Shown here in pieces: positions 34,167 through 44,736 of a DNA stretch of 64,000 bases; the stretch's first letter is position 1; every line of letters starts with the position of its first letter. The notes beneath the pieces are model-generated. The model saw only the letters and a list, made by a program, of their open reading frames with translations, did not search any database and was not told the DNA's origin. The DNA is from Streptoalloteichus hindustanus (GTDB lineage Bacteria; Actinomycetota; Actinomycetes; Mycobacteriales; Pseudonocardiaceae), in the NCBI RefSeq assembly GCF_900129375.1, contig NZ_FQVN01000003.1, forward strand, positions 434,001-498,000. The letters are read 5' to 3'. Position numbers and translations under genes: made by a program.

Positions 34167-34748
34167 CTACCGCAGCAACCGGAAGGCCTGGGTGGTCGCG
34201 TCCCGCAGCCGCTCGGCCGAGGACGCGCCCCTCGCGAGGACGCGGATACCCTGGAGCAGGGTCAACAGCAGCCGGGCGAGCGCGCGCGGCTCGCTGTCCG
34301 CCGCCAGCTCCCCCTGTGCCCTGGCCCGGACCAGAGCCGTGGTCATGGCCACCTCCAGCGTGTCCCAGCTGGACGCGACCCTGCGCGCCACCAGCGCGTC
34401 CACCGGCGACCGCTCGACCGCCGCGTTGACGACGAGGCACCCCCGGCACCGCTCGTCCGCGACGGACTCGGCGACGTACCGCTCGACCAGCGCGCGCACC
34501 GCGGGCAGGGCGGGACCCGGCTGGGACAACGACTCGACCACCGCCGCGTCCTTCGCCCCCATGTACCGGTCGATCGCCTTCAGGTACAGGTCGTGCTTGC
34601 TCCCGAAGGTGGCGTAGATGCTGGCCTTGGCGACCCCGAGGCGCTCCACGAGGTCCGCCATCGAGGTCGCCTCGTAGCCGCGCTCCCAGAACAGCTCCAG
34701 CGCCGCCTCCAGGGCGACGTCCGGGTCGAACTCCTTGCTCCGTGGCAC
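34167..34748 (-). CDS. TetR-family regulator of SDR cassette 2
   Basis: The 193-aa protein has a TetR HTH (EFDPDVALEAALELFWERGY, TSMADLVERLGVAKASIYAT) and a C-terminal domain with CRGCLVVNAAVE. GTG 34748 starts 6 nt after TAGGGT, again implying a leaderless mRNA. Its operator GACCGATCGGTC, a perfect 12-bp palindrome of the type bound by LmrA/QdoR-like regulators, lies in the promoter spacer; a diverged copy precedes the SDR gene downstream. It is related to, but clearly different from, the TetR at 32569. Confidence 0.92.
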   Translation of the reverse strand: MPRSKEFDPDVALEAALELFWERGYEATSMADLVERLGVAKASIYATFGSKHDLYLKAIDRYMGAKDAAVVESLSQPGPALPAVRALVERYVAESVADERCRGCLVVNAAVERSPVDALVARRVASSWDTLEVAMTTALVRARAQGELAADSEPRALARLLLTLLQGIRVLARGASSAERLRDATTQAFRLLR

Positions 34749-34754
34749 ATGATC

Positions 34755-34784
34755 ACCCTAGCCGATTCGAGACCGATCGGTCAA
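34755..34784 (-). promoter_or_regulatory. Leaderless promoter and operator of TetR (34167)
   Basis: On the minus strand TTGACC (34784-34779), an 18-nt spacer and TAGGGT (34760-34755) are followed by 6 nt and GTG. The perfect palindrome GACCGATCGGTC occupies 34771-34782 and overlaps the -35 element. Confidence 0.75.
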
Positions 34785-34929
34785 GAACGGAGCCCCCACA
34801 CCGACGAGACCCCGACGACAGCCACCCGAGCCGACCGGAACGGGAGAACCGACGGAAACCGGACCGCGTCACGACCCGCGTCGTTACAGTCCCGTGCACA
34901 GGGACTCGCCGAACTCCCGGGAGACCAAG

Positions 34930-36021
34930 GTGACCGGACCCAGCTCCGAGCAGGCGACCCGACAGGTGCTCCTCCCGATCGTCTACGGCTTCGCGCTCTC
35001 CCAGATCGCCGGAACCGCGGTCCGGCTGGGGGTCTTCGAGGCGCTCGGCGACTCCGCGCTGCCGGTCGAGGAGCTGGCCGCGGCCACCGGCGCCCAACCC
35101 GACCCGTTGGCCCGACTGCTGCGCGCCGGCGTCGGGGCCGGTCTTCTCGCGTTCCGGGACGACGGCCGCGTCGTGTCGACCCCGCTCGGCCGAATGCTCC
35201 GCTCCGACTCGGGCTGGCCGCTCCACCGCTTCCTCACGCTGTACGGCGATCCCGCCGTGTGGCGCGCCTGGGGAGCGCTGGAGGACGCCGTGCGCACCGG
35301 GAAGCCCGCGTTCGACCTCGTCCACGGCACGCCCCTGTTCGACCACCTGCCGACGGACGACCGGCTGGCCGCGCGGTTCCACGCCGCGATGGCGGCGGGG
35401 ACGGCGATGCAGAACCCGGTGATCGCGCGGAGCTACGACTTCGGCCGCTTCGAGCAGATCGTCGACGTCGGCGGCGGGAACGGCACGCTGCTGGCCACGG
35501 TCCTGGCGGCGCACCCCGAACAACGCGGCACGCTCTTCGACAGCACGGCCGCCCTGCGGAACGCGCCGAGCGTGCTCAGCGAGTTCGGTGTCGCCGACCG
35601 CTGCTCACTGGTGGCCGGCGACTTCTTCGCATCCGTGCCCGAAGGCGGCGACGCGTACCTGTTGAAGAACGTCCTGCACGACTGGAACGACCAGGAGTGC
35701 GTGGTGATCCTGCGCAACTGCCGGAACGCGATGAGCCCGGGCGGTCGGGTGCTCGTGCTCTCCGCACTCCTCCCGGAGCAACGGCAGGCCCCAGCTCCAT
35801 CCACTGTGGACCCCTTATCTCCAGAGGACACAGTGGACAGTCCTGAAGGTGCGCTTTTCGTGTTGCTGCAAGACATCGAGATGATGGTCATGACAACCGG
35901 GCGCGAGCGGACGGTGAGCGACTACGCACGCCTCCTCGGCGACGCCGACCTCGTCCTCGGCGAGGTGATCCCGTTGTCCACGTCGAGCAGGTACCACCTG
36001 GTCGAGGCGCTGCCGGCCTGA
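34930..36021 (+). CDS. SAM-dependent O-methyltransferase (small-molecule type)
   Basis: The 363-aa protein has an N-terminal winged-helix dimerisation domain (about 1-100) and a class I Rossmann domain with SAM motif VDVGGGNGTLL (about 180). Catalytic-region LKNVLHDWNDQE contains the conserved HDW seen in the plant-type and DnrK/TcmN-like methyltransferases of secondary metabolism. GTG 34930 follows GGGAG. A linker (about 285-305, STVDPLSPEDTVDSPE) is encoded by a stretch of lower G+C that holds two near-copies of the 13-bp palindrome (35799 and 35826). It is divergent from the TetR at 34167; the substrate is unknown and no biosynthetic cluster surrounds it. Confidence 0.9.
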   Translation: MTGPSSEQATRQVLLPIVYGFALSQIAGTAVRLGVFEALGDSALPVEELAAATGAQPDPLARLLRAGVGAGLLAFRDDGRVVSTPLGRMLRSDSGWPLHRFLTLYGDPAVWRAWGALEDAVRTGKPAFDLVHGTPLFDHLPTDDRLAARFHAAMAAGTAMQNPVIARSYDFGRFEQIVDVGGGNGTLLATVLAAHPEQRGTLFDSTAALRNAPSVLSEFGVADRCSLVAGDFFASVPEGGDAYLLKNVLHDWNDQECVVILRNCRNAMSPGGRVLVLSALLPEQRQAPAPSTVDPLSPEDTVDSPEGALFVLLQDIEMMVMTTGRERTVSDYARLLGDADLVLGEVIPLSTSSRYHLVEALPA

Positions 36022-36110
36022 GCCGAACCGCCGACCCGACCTGACAGCCGAAACCCGCCGCCCCGAAGGAGAACCACCCTGGGGCGGCCCTCTCGGGGCG
36101 GCGCGCGAAC

Positions 36111-36989
36111 TCAGGACTTCTGCGCTTTCTCCCTGGCGTAGCGAAGAACCGCCTCCCGCTCCTCGACGTCGAGCACGATCCCGAGCTCGTCGGTGAGCAG
36201 CGCGGGCAGTTCGTCCAGGGTCACCGCGGCGGTCTCGCGAGCACCGTCCGCGAAGGTGGTCGTCAGGGTGTCGCCGTCCAGCGCCCGTTGCCGCCGCTCG
36301 TCATACCGCTGCACGACGATCCGCGTGACGAACGGCGACCGGGGACTGGTGGAGACGAAGTGGTTCCGCACGCCGAAGTCCGCGTGGTACTGCCGGTCGA
36401 GCCCGAAGCTGTAGAGGTCGAGCCAGCCGTCCGGGGTCAGTGAGCGCAGCACCCACTCGTCGGAGTCCTCGCGGTCGAGCCGGATGGTCCACCCGCCCTG
36501 GCGCGCCTCCGCCCCGTCGCGCAGCTCGATCGGCTCCAGCAGGCCCCCGCCCCCGAAGCCGACGTCGGCCAGCCACGAGTGCCCGTCGATCTCGATCCGC
36601 AGCAGCGCGTGGGTGGCCGGGCGGATCTTCCGACTGCCCATGAGGACCCGGGCGGCGAGCCCGCGCACCGGGTACCCGAGCCGTTCCAGCACCGCCGCGA
36701 ACAGGGTGTTCTGCTCGTAGCAGTAGCCACCCCTGCGGCGTCGGACCAGTTTGTCCTGCACGCTCTCCAGGTCGACGAGGACCGGGCGGCCGAGGATGAC
36801 GTCCAGGTTCTCGAACGGGATCGCCGCGATGTGGGCGCGGTGCAGTCGCCGCAGCGTCTCCAGCGTCGGCTCCTGGGGGCCGTCGTCGCCGAGGCGGTCC
36901 AGGTACGCCGGCAGGTCGAGCCGGTCCCCGCCCCACGACCGGCCGTCGGGCTCCGCGTCCCGACGTCCGGCTCGCTCGTCCATGCTCAT
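36111..36989 (-). CDS. nat: Arylamine N-acetyltransferase
   Basis: The 292-aa NAT-family enzyme transfers acetyl (or another acyl) from CoA to arylamines and hydrazines. The Cys-His-Asp triad is visible: Cys90 in RRGGYCYEQN, His127 in PATHALL and Asp142 in LADVGFGGG. The N-terminus is about 20 residues longer than in mycobacterial NAT; ATG 36983 is an alternative start two codons in. It is divergent from a MarR gene with a palindromic operator in the 100-nt spacer, so it is probably induced by aromatic compounds. Confidence 0.93.
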   Translation of the reverse strand: MSMDERAGRRDAEPDGRSWGGDRLDLPAYLDRLGDDGPQEPTLETLRRLHRAHIAAIPFENLDVILGRPVLVDLESVQDKLVRRRRGGYCYEQNTLFAAVLERLGYPVRGLAARVLMGSRKIRPATHALLRIEIDGHSWLADVGFGGGGLLEPIELRDGAEARQGGWTIRLDREDSDEWVLRSLTPDGWLDLYSFGLDRQYHADFGVRNHFVSTSPRSPFVTRIVVQRYDERRQRALDGDTLTTTFADGARETAAVTLDELPALLTDELGIVLDVEEREAVLRYAREKAQKS

Positions 36990-37027
36990 CGCCGTCGCTC
37001 ACTCCCCGCTATCGTCAGCCGCGCAGT

Positions 37028-37070
37028 GATCAGGTCGCGAAACACGTTAGGCGGCTAACGATCAGGTCGT
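37028..37070. promoter_or_regulatory. MarR-type operator between nat and marR
   Basis: The perfect inverted repeat CGTTAG-GCGG-CTAACG (37045-37060) lies mid-way between the two divergent genes. It is flanked by direct repeats of GATCAGGTCG (37029-37038 and 37061-37070, the second within CGATCAGGTCG). Confidence 0.7.
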
Positions 37071-37089
37071 CAAGGGGAGGGGCGCCACC

Positions 37090-37533
37090 GTGCGGGAGTG
37101 GGAGATCAGCGAGTGGGCCGACGACTTCCAGCCCGTGTTCTGGGCCGCCAAACGGGCCCTCACCCAGGCGGCGGAGGCCGCGTTCGCCGGCCACGGCGTG
37201 CGGGAGGGCCAGCAGTTCGTGCTGCTGTGCCTGTGGCGGGAGGACGGCCTGCCGCCAGGGGAGATCGCCCGCCGCCTCGGCCTGGCCACCCCCACCGTGA
37301 CCAGGACGACCAGCCGGATGGAGGCGGCCGGGCTGGTCGCCCGCCGCCCGCACCCCACCGACGCCCGACTGGTGCTGATCCACCTCACCGAACGGGGGTG
37401 GGCGCTGCGCGAGACGCTGAACGCGGAGGCCAGGAAGCTCTCCGAACGCGCGTTGCACGGGCTCGACGCCGACGAGCGACGGGAGTTCGTCCGGATGCTC
37501 GACGTGCTGCGCCGCAACCTCGCCGAGGGCTAG
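37090..37533 (+). CDS. MarR-family transcriptional regulator
   Basis: The 147-aa winged-helix protein has recognition region GEIARRLGLATPTVTRTTSRME and wing RRPHPTDARLVLIHLTERG, typical of MarR. AGGGGAGG lies 7-8 nt before GTG 37090. It should bind the palindrome upstream of its own gene and control itself and nat. The ligand is not identifiable from sequence; a phenolic or arylamine compound would fit the neighbour. Confidence 0.93.
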   Translation: MREWEISEWADDFQPVFWAAKRALTQAAEAAFAGHGVREGQQFVLLCLWREDGLPPGEIARRLGLATPTVTRTTSRMEAAGLVARRPHPTDARLVLIHLTERGWALRETLNAEARKLSERALHGLDADERREFVRMLDVLRRNLAEG

Positions 37534-37619
37534 CGCCGGTGGCGGTCGGCGGCCTCCCACCCTGGCGAGTTCCCTCGTCGGAGTGACATCCTCCTCGGTG
37601 ACCAGGACGGAGGCACAGC

Positions 37620-38357
37620 ATGATCGTGGTGGCACACGTGAGCGACATCCACCTCGACGGCGGGGAGCGGAGCGCGGAACGCGCCGAGCGGGTGTTCGCC
37701 TACCTCGACGCCCTCCCCCGCCCGGTGGACGCGGTGCTGGTCACCGGGGACATCGCCGACCACGGTCTCGCCGCCGAGTACGAGCGGGCCAGCAAGATCC
37801 TCCCCACCTCGGCCCCGGTGTTCACCTGCCCCGGCAACCACGACGTGCGCTCCGCCTACCGCCAGGACCTCCTCGACCAGCCGGTCGGCGACGAGCCGGT
37901 GAACCAGGTCCACCGGGCGGGCGGCGCGGTCTTCGCGCTCTGCGACTCCACCATCCCCACCCGCGACGACGGCGTCCTCACCGACCAGACGCTCTCCTGG
38001 CTCGACGAGGTCCTCACCGAAGCGGCCGACGAGCCGGTGTTCGTCTGCTTCCACCACCCGCCCGTCCGGTTGCACAGCCCGTTCATCGACGAGATCCGGC
38101 AGTACGGCGAGGACCAGCTCGCCGCCGTCCTCGCCCGCCACCCCCAGGTCGTCGCCGTCCTCTGCGGACACGCGCACACCGCCGCCGCGTCGACGTTCGC
38201 CGGCCGACCGCTCCTGGTGGCGCCCGGCGTGGTCTCCACGCTCCGCCTCCCGTGGGAGTCGGGCAGGACCCTGGACCACAACCTCCCGCCGGCGCTGGCC
38301 TTCCACGTCCTCGACGACGACCGCCGCTTGACGACCCACTACCGCGTCATCCCCTGA
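37620..38357 (+). CDS. Calcineurin-like metallophosphoesterase (CpdA-like)
   Basis: The 245-aa protein has the full dimetal motif set: HVSDIHLD, TGDIADHG, CPGNHDVR, FHHPPV and LCGHAHT. Size and order match class III cyclic nucleotide phosphodiesterases (CpdA, Rv0805), so hydrolysis of 3',5'-cAMP or a 2',3'-cyclic nucleotide is likely. It has no signal peptide and is cytoplasmic. GGAGG precedes ATG 37620. It follows marR by 86 nt on the same strand. Confidence 0.9.
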   Translation: MIVVAHVSDIHLDGGERSAERAERVFAYLDALPRPVDAVLVTGDIADHGLAAEYERASKILPTSAPVFTCPGNHDVRSAYRQDLLDQPVGDEPVNQVHRAGGAVFALCDSTIPTRDDGVLTDQTLSWLDEVLTEAADEPVFVCFHHPPVRLHSPFIDEIRQYGEDQLAAVLARHPQVVAVLCGHAHTAAASTFAGRPLLVAPGVVSTLRLPWESGRTLDHNLPPALAFHVLDDDRRLTTHYRVIP

Positions 38358-38377
38358 CCACAGCCAGAGCCTCCGCC

Positions 38378-39406
38378 CTACTCAGCACCCGGCCACGTCG
38401 CCTCCGCCTCCGCGACCAGGCCCGCCGGCAGAGTGGTGGCGAGCAGCGTGCCCTTGGTCACCAGGAGCTGGCGGGTGGGCGAGAGCGACCGAAGGGCGCG
38501 GAACCGCCGCGTCACCGGAAGGCGCTCCACGACCCGTCCCTCGGCGTCCAGGTGGTGCAGAACGCCGGAACTGCCGGCGACGAGGAATCCGGCCCCGGTC
38601 GGGACCACCTGATCGACCAGGGTCTTCCGGAGATCAATCCGTCCCAGCACCCGGCCGTCCGTCGGATCGCCCACCGTGTAGCCGCCGCGCGGCTCCCTGA
38701 GCCACAACCGGCCACCGGCGTGTTCCGGCGCCACAGCGAGGAGATCGTGCCCGGCCCGAAGGAACTCCCGCCCCTGCTCGACCGAGGACCTGATCTCCGC
38801 GACAACACGGTCGCCGCACCGCACCAGAAAGCGATCCGGGTCGATTCCCAGGAAGGCCGCGTCGTCATGGTGATGCGCGAGAGGCTCCGGCAACGCCCAG
38901 GAGAAGAGCTCGCGGCCGTGGTTCCGGTCGATCAGGCGCACGGTGGTGTCACCAGGCTGGCCGATCAGGAAACCGTCTCCTGCGGCCGAGGGCTGGACCG
39001 TGTGAACCCGACGGCCCGTTTCCCACCGCGACCGGCCGGATTCCAGGTCCAGCGCGCGAAGTGGGGTGTACCCGCGCCAGCCACCCACGAGCACCACGTC
39101 GGCCGCCACCGCGAGATGCCCGGTGAGACAGGGGACGTCGGCACTCCAGACGCACTCCCCGGTCGCGAGGTCCAGACAGAGCACCTGGTTGGTGTTCTGG
39201 GGAATCACCAGGCAGCGCTGCCCGGCGATGACGACCTCCCGCGGCCACGTGCCGACGGCCGCGTCCCACCGCACCGACCCGTCCACCGGATCAAGGCTGA
39301 CGAGCCTGGTGCTCCGCTCGTGAACGACGAGGTGCCCCGGAGCCAGCGCGAGCCCGGCGGTCGAGCCGCGCTGGTGGAGCGGCCGCTCCCAGCTCACGTG
39401 GATCAC
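38378..39406 (-). CDS. PQQ-like beta-propeller protein
   Basis: The 342-aa protein shows repeated blades of the type LVSLDPVDGSVRWDAAVG, VLCLDLATGECVWSADV and LRALDLESGRSRWETG, as in WD40-like PQQ enzymes. No signal peptide or PQQ-specific residues can be seen, so it is probably a cytoplasmic scaffold or sensor propeller. GTG 39406 starts 9 nt after the DUF2867 gene stop, so the two form an operon. The stop is 20 nt from the convergent phosphoesterase gene with little room for a terminator. Function unknown. Confidence 0.85.
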   Translation of the reverse strand: MIHVSWERPLHQRGSTAGLALAPGHLVVHERSTRLVSLDPVDGSVRWDAAVGTWPREVVIAGQRCLVIPQNTNQVLCLDLATGECVWSADVPCLTGHLAVAADVVLVGGWRGYTPLRALDLESGRSRWETGRRVHTVQPSAAGDGFLIGQPGDTTVRLIDRNHGRELFSWALPEPLAHHHDDAAFLGIDPDRFLVRCGDRVVAEIRSSVEQGREFLRAGHDLLAVAPEHAGGRLWLREPRGGYTVGDPTDGRVLGRIDLRKTLVDQVVPTGAGFLVAGSSGVLHHLDAEGRVVERLPVTRRFRALRSLSPTRQLLVTKGTLLATTLPAGLVAEAEATWPGAE

Positions 39407-39415
39407 GGGGGAAGT

Positions 39416-39934
39416 TCAGCAGCCGCTCTCGTGCGGGGCCAACGAACTGTCGGAGCGCGCGGCGCGGGAGAGCACGTAACGCAGGATCAGTTGGTGGAGC
39501 GGGATGAGCGCCGGCCAGAGGACTCGGCTGGCGCGAGTGTCGAGTTGGACGAAGGTGGCCAGCACGACCGAGGTCGGGAGCGCGCGCAGCACGAGGTTGG
39601 CCCGCAGCCCGATCGTCCACTCGACCTCAAGGCGGACGTGGTCGGGCTCGTTCTCGCCGATCCGCCACCCCATCACGTGCGCCGGGGACGGGTACGGGCC
39701 GAGTCGCGCGCCGAACAGCGACCACCCGAACCGGAGGAACGCCCGGAGGGGCGCCGGCGCGTCGTCGAGGACCGCCCGGACCCACCGCTCGGCGCCGTCC
39801 CGCGCGGACGTGTCCACGGGGACGGCGAAGGCGTCCTGGTAGTCGACCCGCTCCACGGCAGCGTGCGACCGGACCACGTCGGGCACCGCGACCTTCCGCG
39901 CCCGCCGCCGCCCCGCCAGCCCGGCACCAGTCAT
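39416..39934 (-). CDS. DUF2867-like protein
   Basis: The 172-aa protein resembles DUF2867 members: N-terminal DVVRSHAAVERVDYQDAFAV, central MGWRIGENEPDHVRLEVEW, and a hydrophobic C-terminal half (VLATFVQLDTRASRVLWPAL then IPLHQLILRYVLSRA). AAGGGGGG precedes ATG 39934; a longer frame to 39982 would run into the operator region. It is divergent from a TetR gene across a 95-nt spacer with two palindromic sites and is presumably repressed by it. Biochemical role unknown. Confidence 0.8.
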   Translation of the reverse strand: MTGAGLAGRRRARKVAVPDVVRSHAAVERVDYQDAFAVPVDTSARDGAERWVRAVLDDAPAPLRAFLRFGWSLFGARLGPYPSPAHVMGWRIGENEPDHVRLEVEWTIGLRANLVLRALPTSVVLATFVQLDTRASRVLWPALIPLHQLILRYVLSRAARSDSSLAPHESGC

Positions 39935-39968
39935 CGTGCCGCCCCCCTTCCACCGTCCAGCCCTACTG

Positions 39969-40013
39969 GACACGTGTCTCACAGGAAGGTACGACCGCTA
40001 AGAGACACACGTC
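39969..40013. promoter_or_regulatory. Paired operators between DUF2867 operon and tetR (40030)
   Basis: GACACGTGTC (39969-39978) is a perfect palindrome; GACACACGTC (40004-40013) is a near copy in the opposite sense, 35 bp away centre to centre. Within the larger frame, GTGTCTC and GAGACAC form an inverted repeat. Confidence 0.65.
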
Positions 40014-40029
40014 AACTAGTGTTCGCGGC

Positions 40030-40629
40030 ATGGGACCACGCCGGCGACTCACCCCGGAACAGCGCCGTGGCGAGCTGCTCGACGTCGGGGCGGAGATGTT
40101 CGCGACCCGCCCCTACGACGACGTGCTGATGGAGGAGGTCGCCGAGCGCGCCGGCGTGTCCCGCGCCAACCTGTACCGCTACTTCGCGAGCAAGCGCGAC
40201 CTGTTCGCCGCGATCTACCGCCGCGCGGCGGACGACCTGCTGGCGGCGACGCGGATCGACTCGGCCGGCTCGCTGGTCGACCAGGTGTCGGCCGGCCTGG
40301 ACGCCCACATCGACTACTTCGTGGCGAACCGGCGGACCGTGCTGTCCGCGAACCGGGAACTGGCGGGCGACCCGGCGATCCAGGCCATCATCGCCGACGA
40401 GCTGACCCAGCTCCGCCGACGCGTCCTCGACGCCTCCGACCCCGACGGCCTCCAGCGCGAGGTCATGTCGGCCACGCTGCACGCGTGGCTGGTGTTCGTG
40501 CGCGCGATCTGCGTCGAGTGGCTGGCGCACGAGACCTTCTCCCGCGCCCAGCTCCGCGACATCTGCGTGGGCGCACTGCTCGGCGCCCTGAACCCGGCCA
40601 CCACGCCGGAACAGTCCGCAAAGGACTAA
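40030..40629 (+). CDS. TetR-family transcriptional regulator
   Basis: The 199-aa protein has a TetR HTH (PEQRRGELLDVGAEMFATRP, MEEVAERAGVSRANLYRYFA) and a helical C-terminal ligand domain. The ATG follows a TAGTGT -10-like element by 7 nt, so the transcript may be leaderless. The paired palindromes at 39969 and 40004 lie in the divergent promoter region, pointing to control of itself and of the DUF2867-propeller operon. The ligand is unknown. Confidence 0.92.
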   Translation: MGPRRRLTPEQRRGELLDVGAEMFATRPYDDVLMEEVAERAGVSRANLYRYFASKRDLFAAIYRRAADDLLAATRIDSAGSLVDQVSAGLDAHIDYFVANRRTVLSANRELAGDPAIQAIIADELTQLRRRVLDASDPDGLQREVMSATLHAWLVFVRAICVEWLAHETFSRAQLRDICVGALLGALNPATTPEQSAKD

Positions 40630-40660
40630 CCATTTTTCCTTGCCCTGCAAGGACAACACA

Positions 40661-40683
40661 CCCCAGCCACAGTCTGGGGCTTT
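40661..40683 (+). terminator. Terminator after tetR (40030)
   Basis: CCCCAG (40661-40666) and CTGGGG (40674-40679) form a 6-bp stem with a 7-nt loop followed by CTTT. A weaker CCTTG/CAAGG stem lies just before it (40638-40652). Confidence 0.6.
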
Positions 40684-40750
40684 CGACTCCGATCCCGCCA
40701 CCAGAAGCCCGCGCCGACCGCGCCGCAGAAATCCTTGCCCTGAAACAGAA

Positions 40751-40791
40751 ACACGAGGTGGGGCCAGTCGACGACTGGCCCCACCTCGTGT
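40751..40791. terminator. Very strong hairpin between convergent tetR and nrdJ
   Basis: A perfect 19-bp stem (40751-40769 with 40773-40791) has a 3-nt loop. It lies 36 nt past the nrdJ stop on the minus strand and also blocks read-through from tetR. Confidence 0.9.
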
Positions 40792-40827
40792 CATCCGTCA
40801 TCCGCTACCGCGGACCCCGAACCGGGG

Positions 40828-43683
<2,856 letters not shown>

Positions 43684-43933
43684 GACCTGTCTCTCTCCCT
43701 CTGCTGCTGCTCGCTCGACCGGCATCGGCCCCGTCCGGTCTCCCCGTCCGGTGCGGTCCGAACCGCCACTGCTGGAGCGATCTGTCTTCAGCGGTCTGAT
43801 TCCTGGCAATGTGTCTTCACCGCTGCTCGGCGCACGCCGAACACCGGTTGAGTTCGTGTTCGCGGGCCTCCCGGCCCGCCGCTCGCCCCGCTGGGCGCGC
43901 CTGGCGGCCCGACCCGGCCGCCGCGTCTCCCGC
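43684..43933 (-). other. nrdR-nrdJ intergenic region
   Basis: These 250 nt hold no gene. TGTCTTCA occurs twice, at 43783-43790 and 43812-43819, each followed by SCGSTB-type sequence, 29 bp apart. This could mark an additional promoter or leader for nrdJ. I see no cobalamin riboswitch signature. Confidence 0.5.
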
Positions 43934-44401
43934 CTACGCCGTCGGCGTCTCGGCGGTGCGCACCGATCTGAGGTCCGCGATCTCCTTCTCGAAGTCCTCC
44001 ACCGAGGAGAAGGACCGGTAGACGCTGGCGAACCGCAGGTAGGCGACCTCGTCCAGGTCCCGCAGCGGGCCCAGGATGGCCAACCCCACCTCGTGGCTCG
44101 GGATCTCGGCGCACCCCGTCGCCCGGATCGACTCCTCGACCCGGTGCGCGAGCTGCTGCAACGCGTCCTCGTCCACCGGCCGGCCCTGGCAGGCGCGACG
44201 CACGCCGCGCACCACCTTCTCCCGGCTGAACAGCTCGGTCACACCGGAGCGCTTCACCACCGCGAGCACGGCCTCCTCCACCGTGGTGAAGCGTCGGCCG
44301 CACTGCGCGCAGGACCGCCGGCGGCGGATGGCCTGACCCTCGTCGACCTCACGGGAGTCCACGACCCGGGAGTCGGAGTTGCGGCAGAACGGGCACCGCA
44401 T
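43934..44401 (-). CDS. nrdR: Transcriptional repressor NrdR
   Basis: The 155-aa NrdR has an N-terminal zinc ribbon ([17 protein letters not shown], then [14 protein letters not shown]; four Cys) and an ATP-cone domain (about 46-136; [20 protein letters not shown]). It senses ATP/dATP and represses ribonucleotide reductase genes. AAAGGGG lies 8 nt before ATG 44401. Its own promoter region carries two NrdR-box-like sequences, and nrdJ follows, so feedback control of dNTP supply is expected. Confidence 0.96.
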   Translation of the reverse strand: MRCPFCRNSDSRVVDSREVDEGQAIRRRRSCAQCGRRFTTVEEAVLAVVKRSGVTELFSREKVVRGVRRACQGRPVDEDALQQLAHRVEESIRATGCAEIPSHEVGLAILGPLRDLDEVAYLRFASVYRSFSSVEDFEKEIADLRSVRTAETPTA

Positions 44402-44515
44402 CTTCGTCACCCCTTTCCGCCCCGACCGCCCCGGCGAGCCCACGAAGGGGTGCGTCAGGAACGCGTCACCAGCACGGCCCGTAGACCGTCCGGCACGCTC
44501 CGAGACCCAACCTGT

Positions 44516-44551
44516 GGACTAACTACAGCGGTGTAACCACTAGATGTTGGG
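44516..44551. promoter_or_regulatory. Two NrdR boxes upstream of nrdR
   Basis: ACCACTAGATGTTGGG (44536-44551) resembles Streptomyces NrdR boxes, and GGACTAACTACAGCGG (44516-44531) is a weaker second copy. Their shared ACTA steps are 21 bp apart, the two-helical-turn spacing expected for NrdR. The rest of the 335-nt spacer 44402-44736 shows nothing else I can name. Confidence 0.65.
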
Positions 44552-44736
44552 GAATCTATGCCTCGGCAGCCCAACGCGCAAATTGGCCTGGACACCCGCG
44601 CGTCACCCGTCTGTCCCAGTCCGGACACCCCGCCGGACCCCACTCCGAAGCACCCCTCCAGTGGCCCCGCCAACGCCCCGGGGCCGCGTGGCCGACCCCC
44701 GACACACGGCCGCGGAGGCCGCCCGCAGGGGCCCGC

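Noticed and set aside
31701-36021. Secondary-metabolite gene cluster (SDRs, O-methyltransferase, TetRs)
   Set aside because: There is no core synthase or synthetase gene; these are separate tailoring-type enzymes with their own regulators.
37045-37060. IdeR/DtxR iron box (TTAG..CTAA arms)
   Set aside because: The arms are separated by 4 nt rather than the 1-nt centre of DtxR boxes, and the site lies in a MarR divergent promoter.
43684-43933. Cobalamin riboswitch upstream of nrdJ
   Set aside because: No B12-box-like core or conserved stems are visible; regulation by NrdR boxes is better supported.
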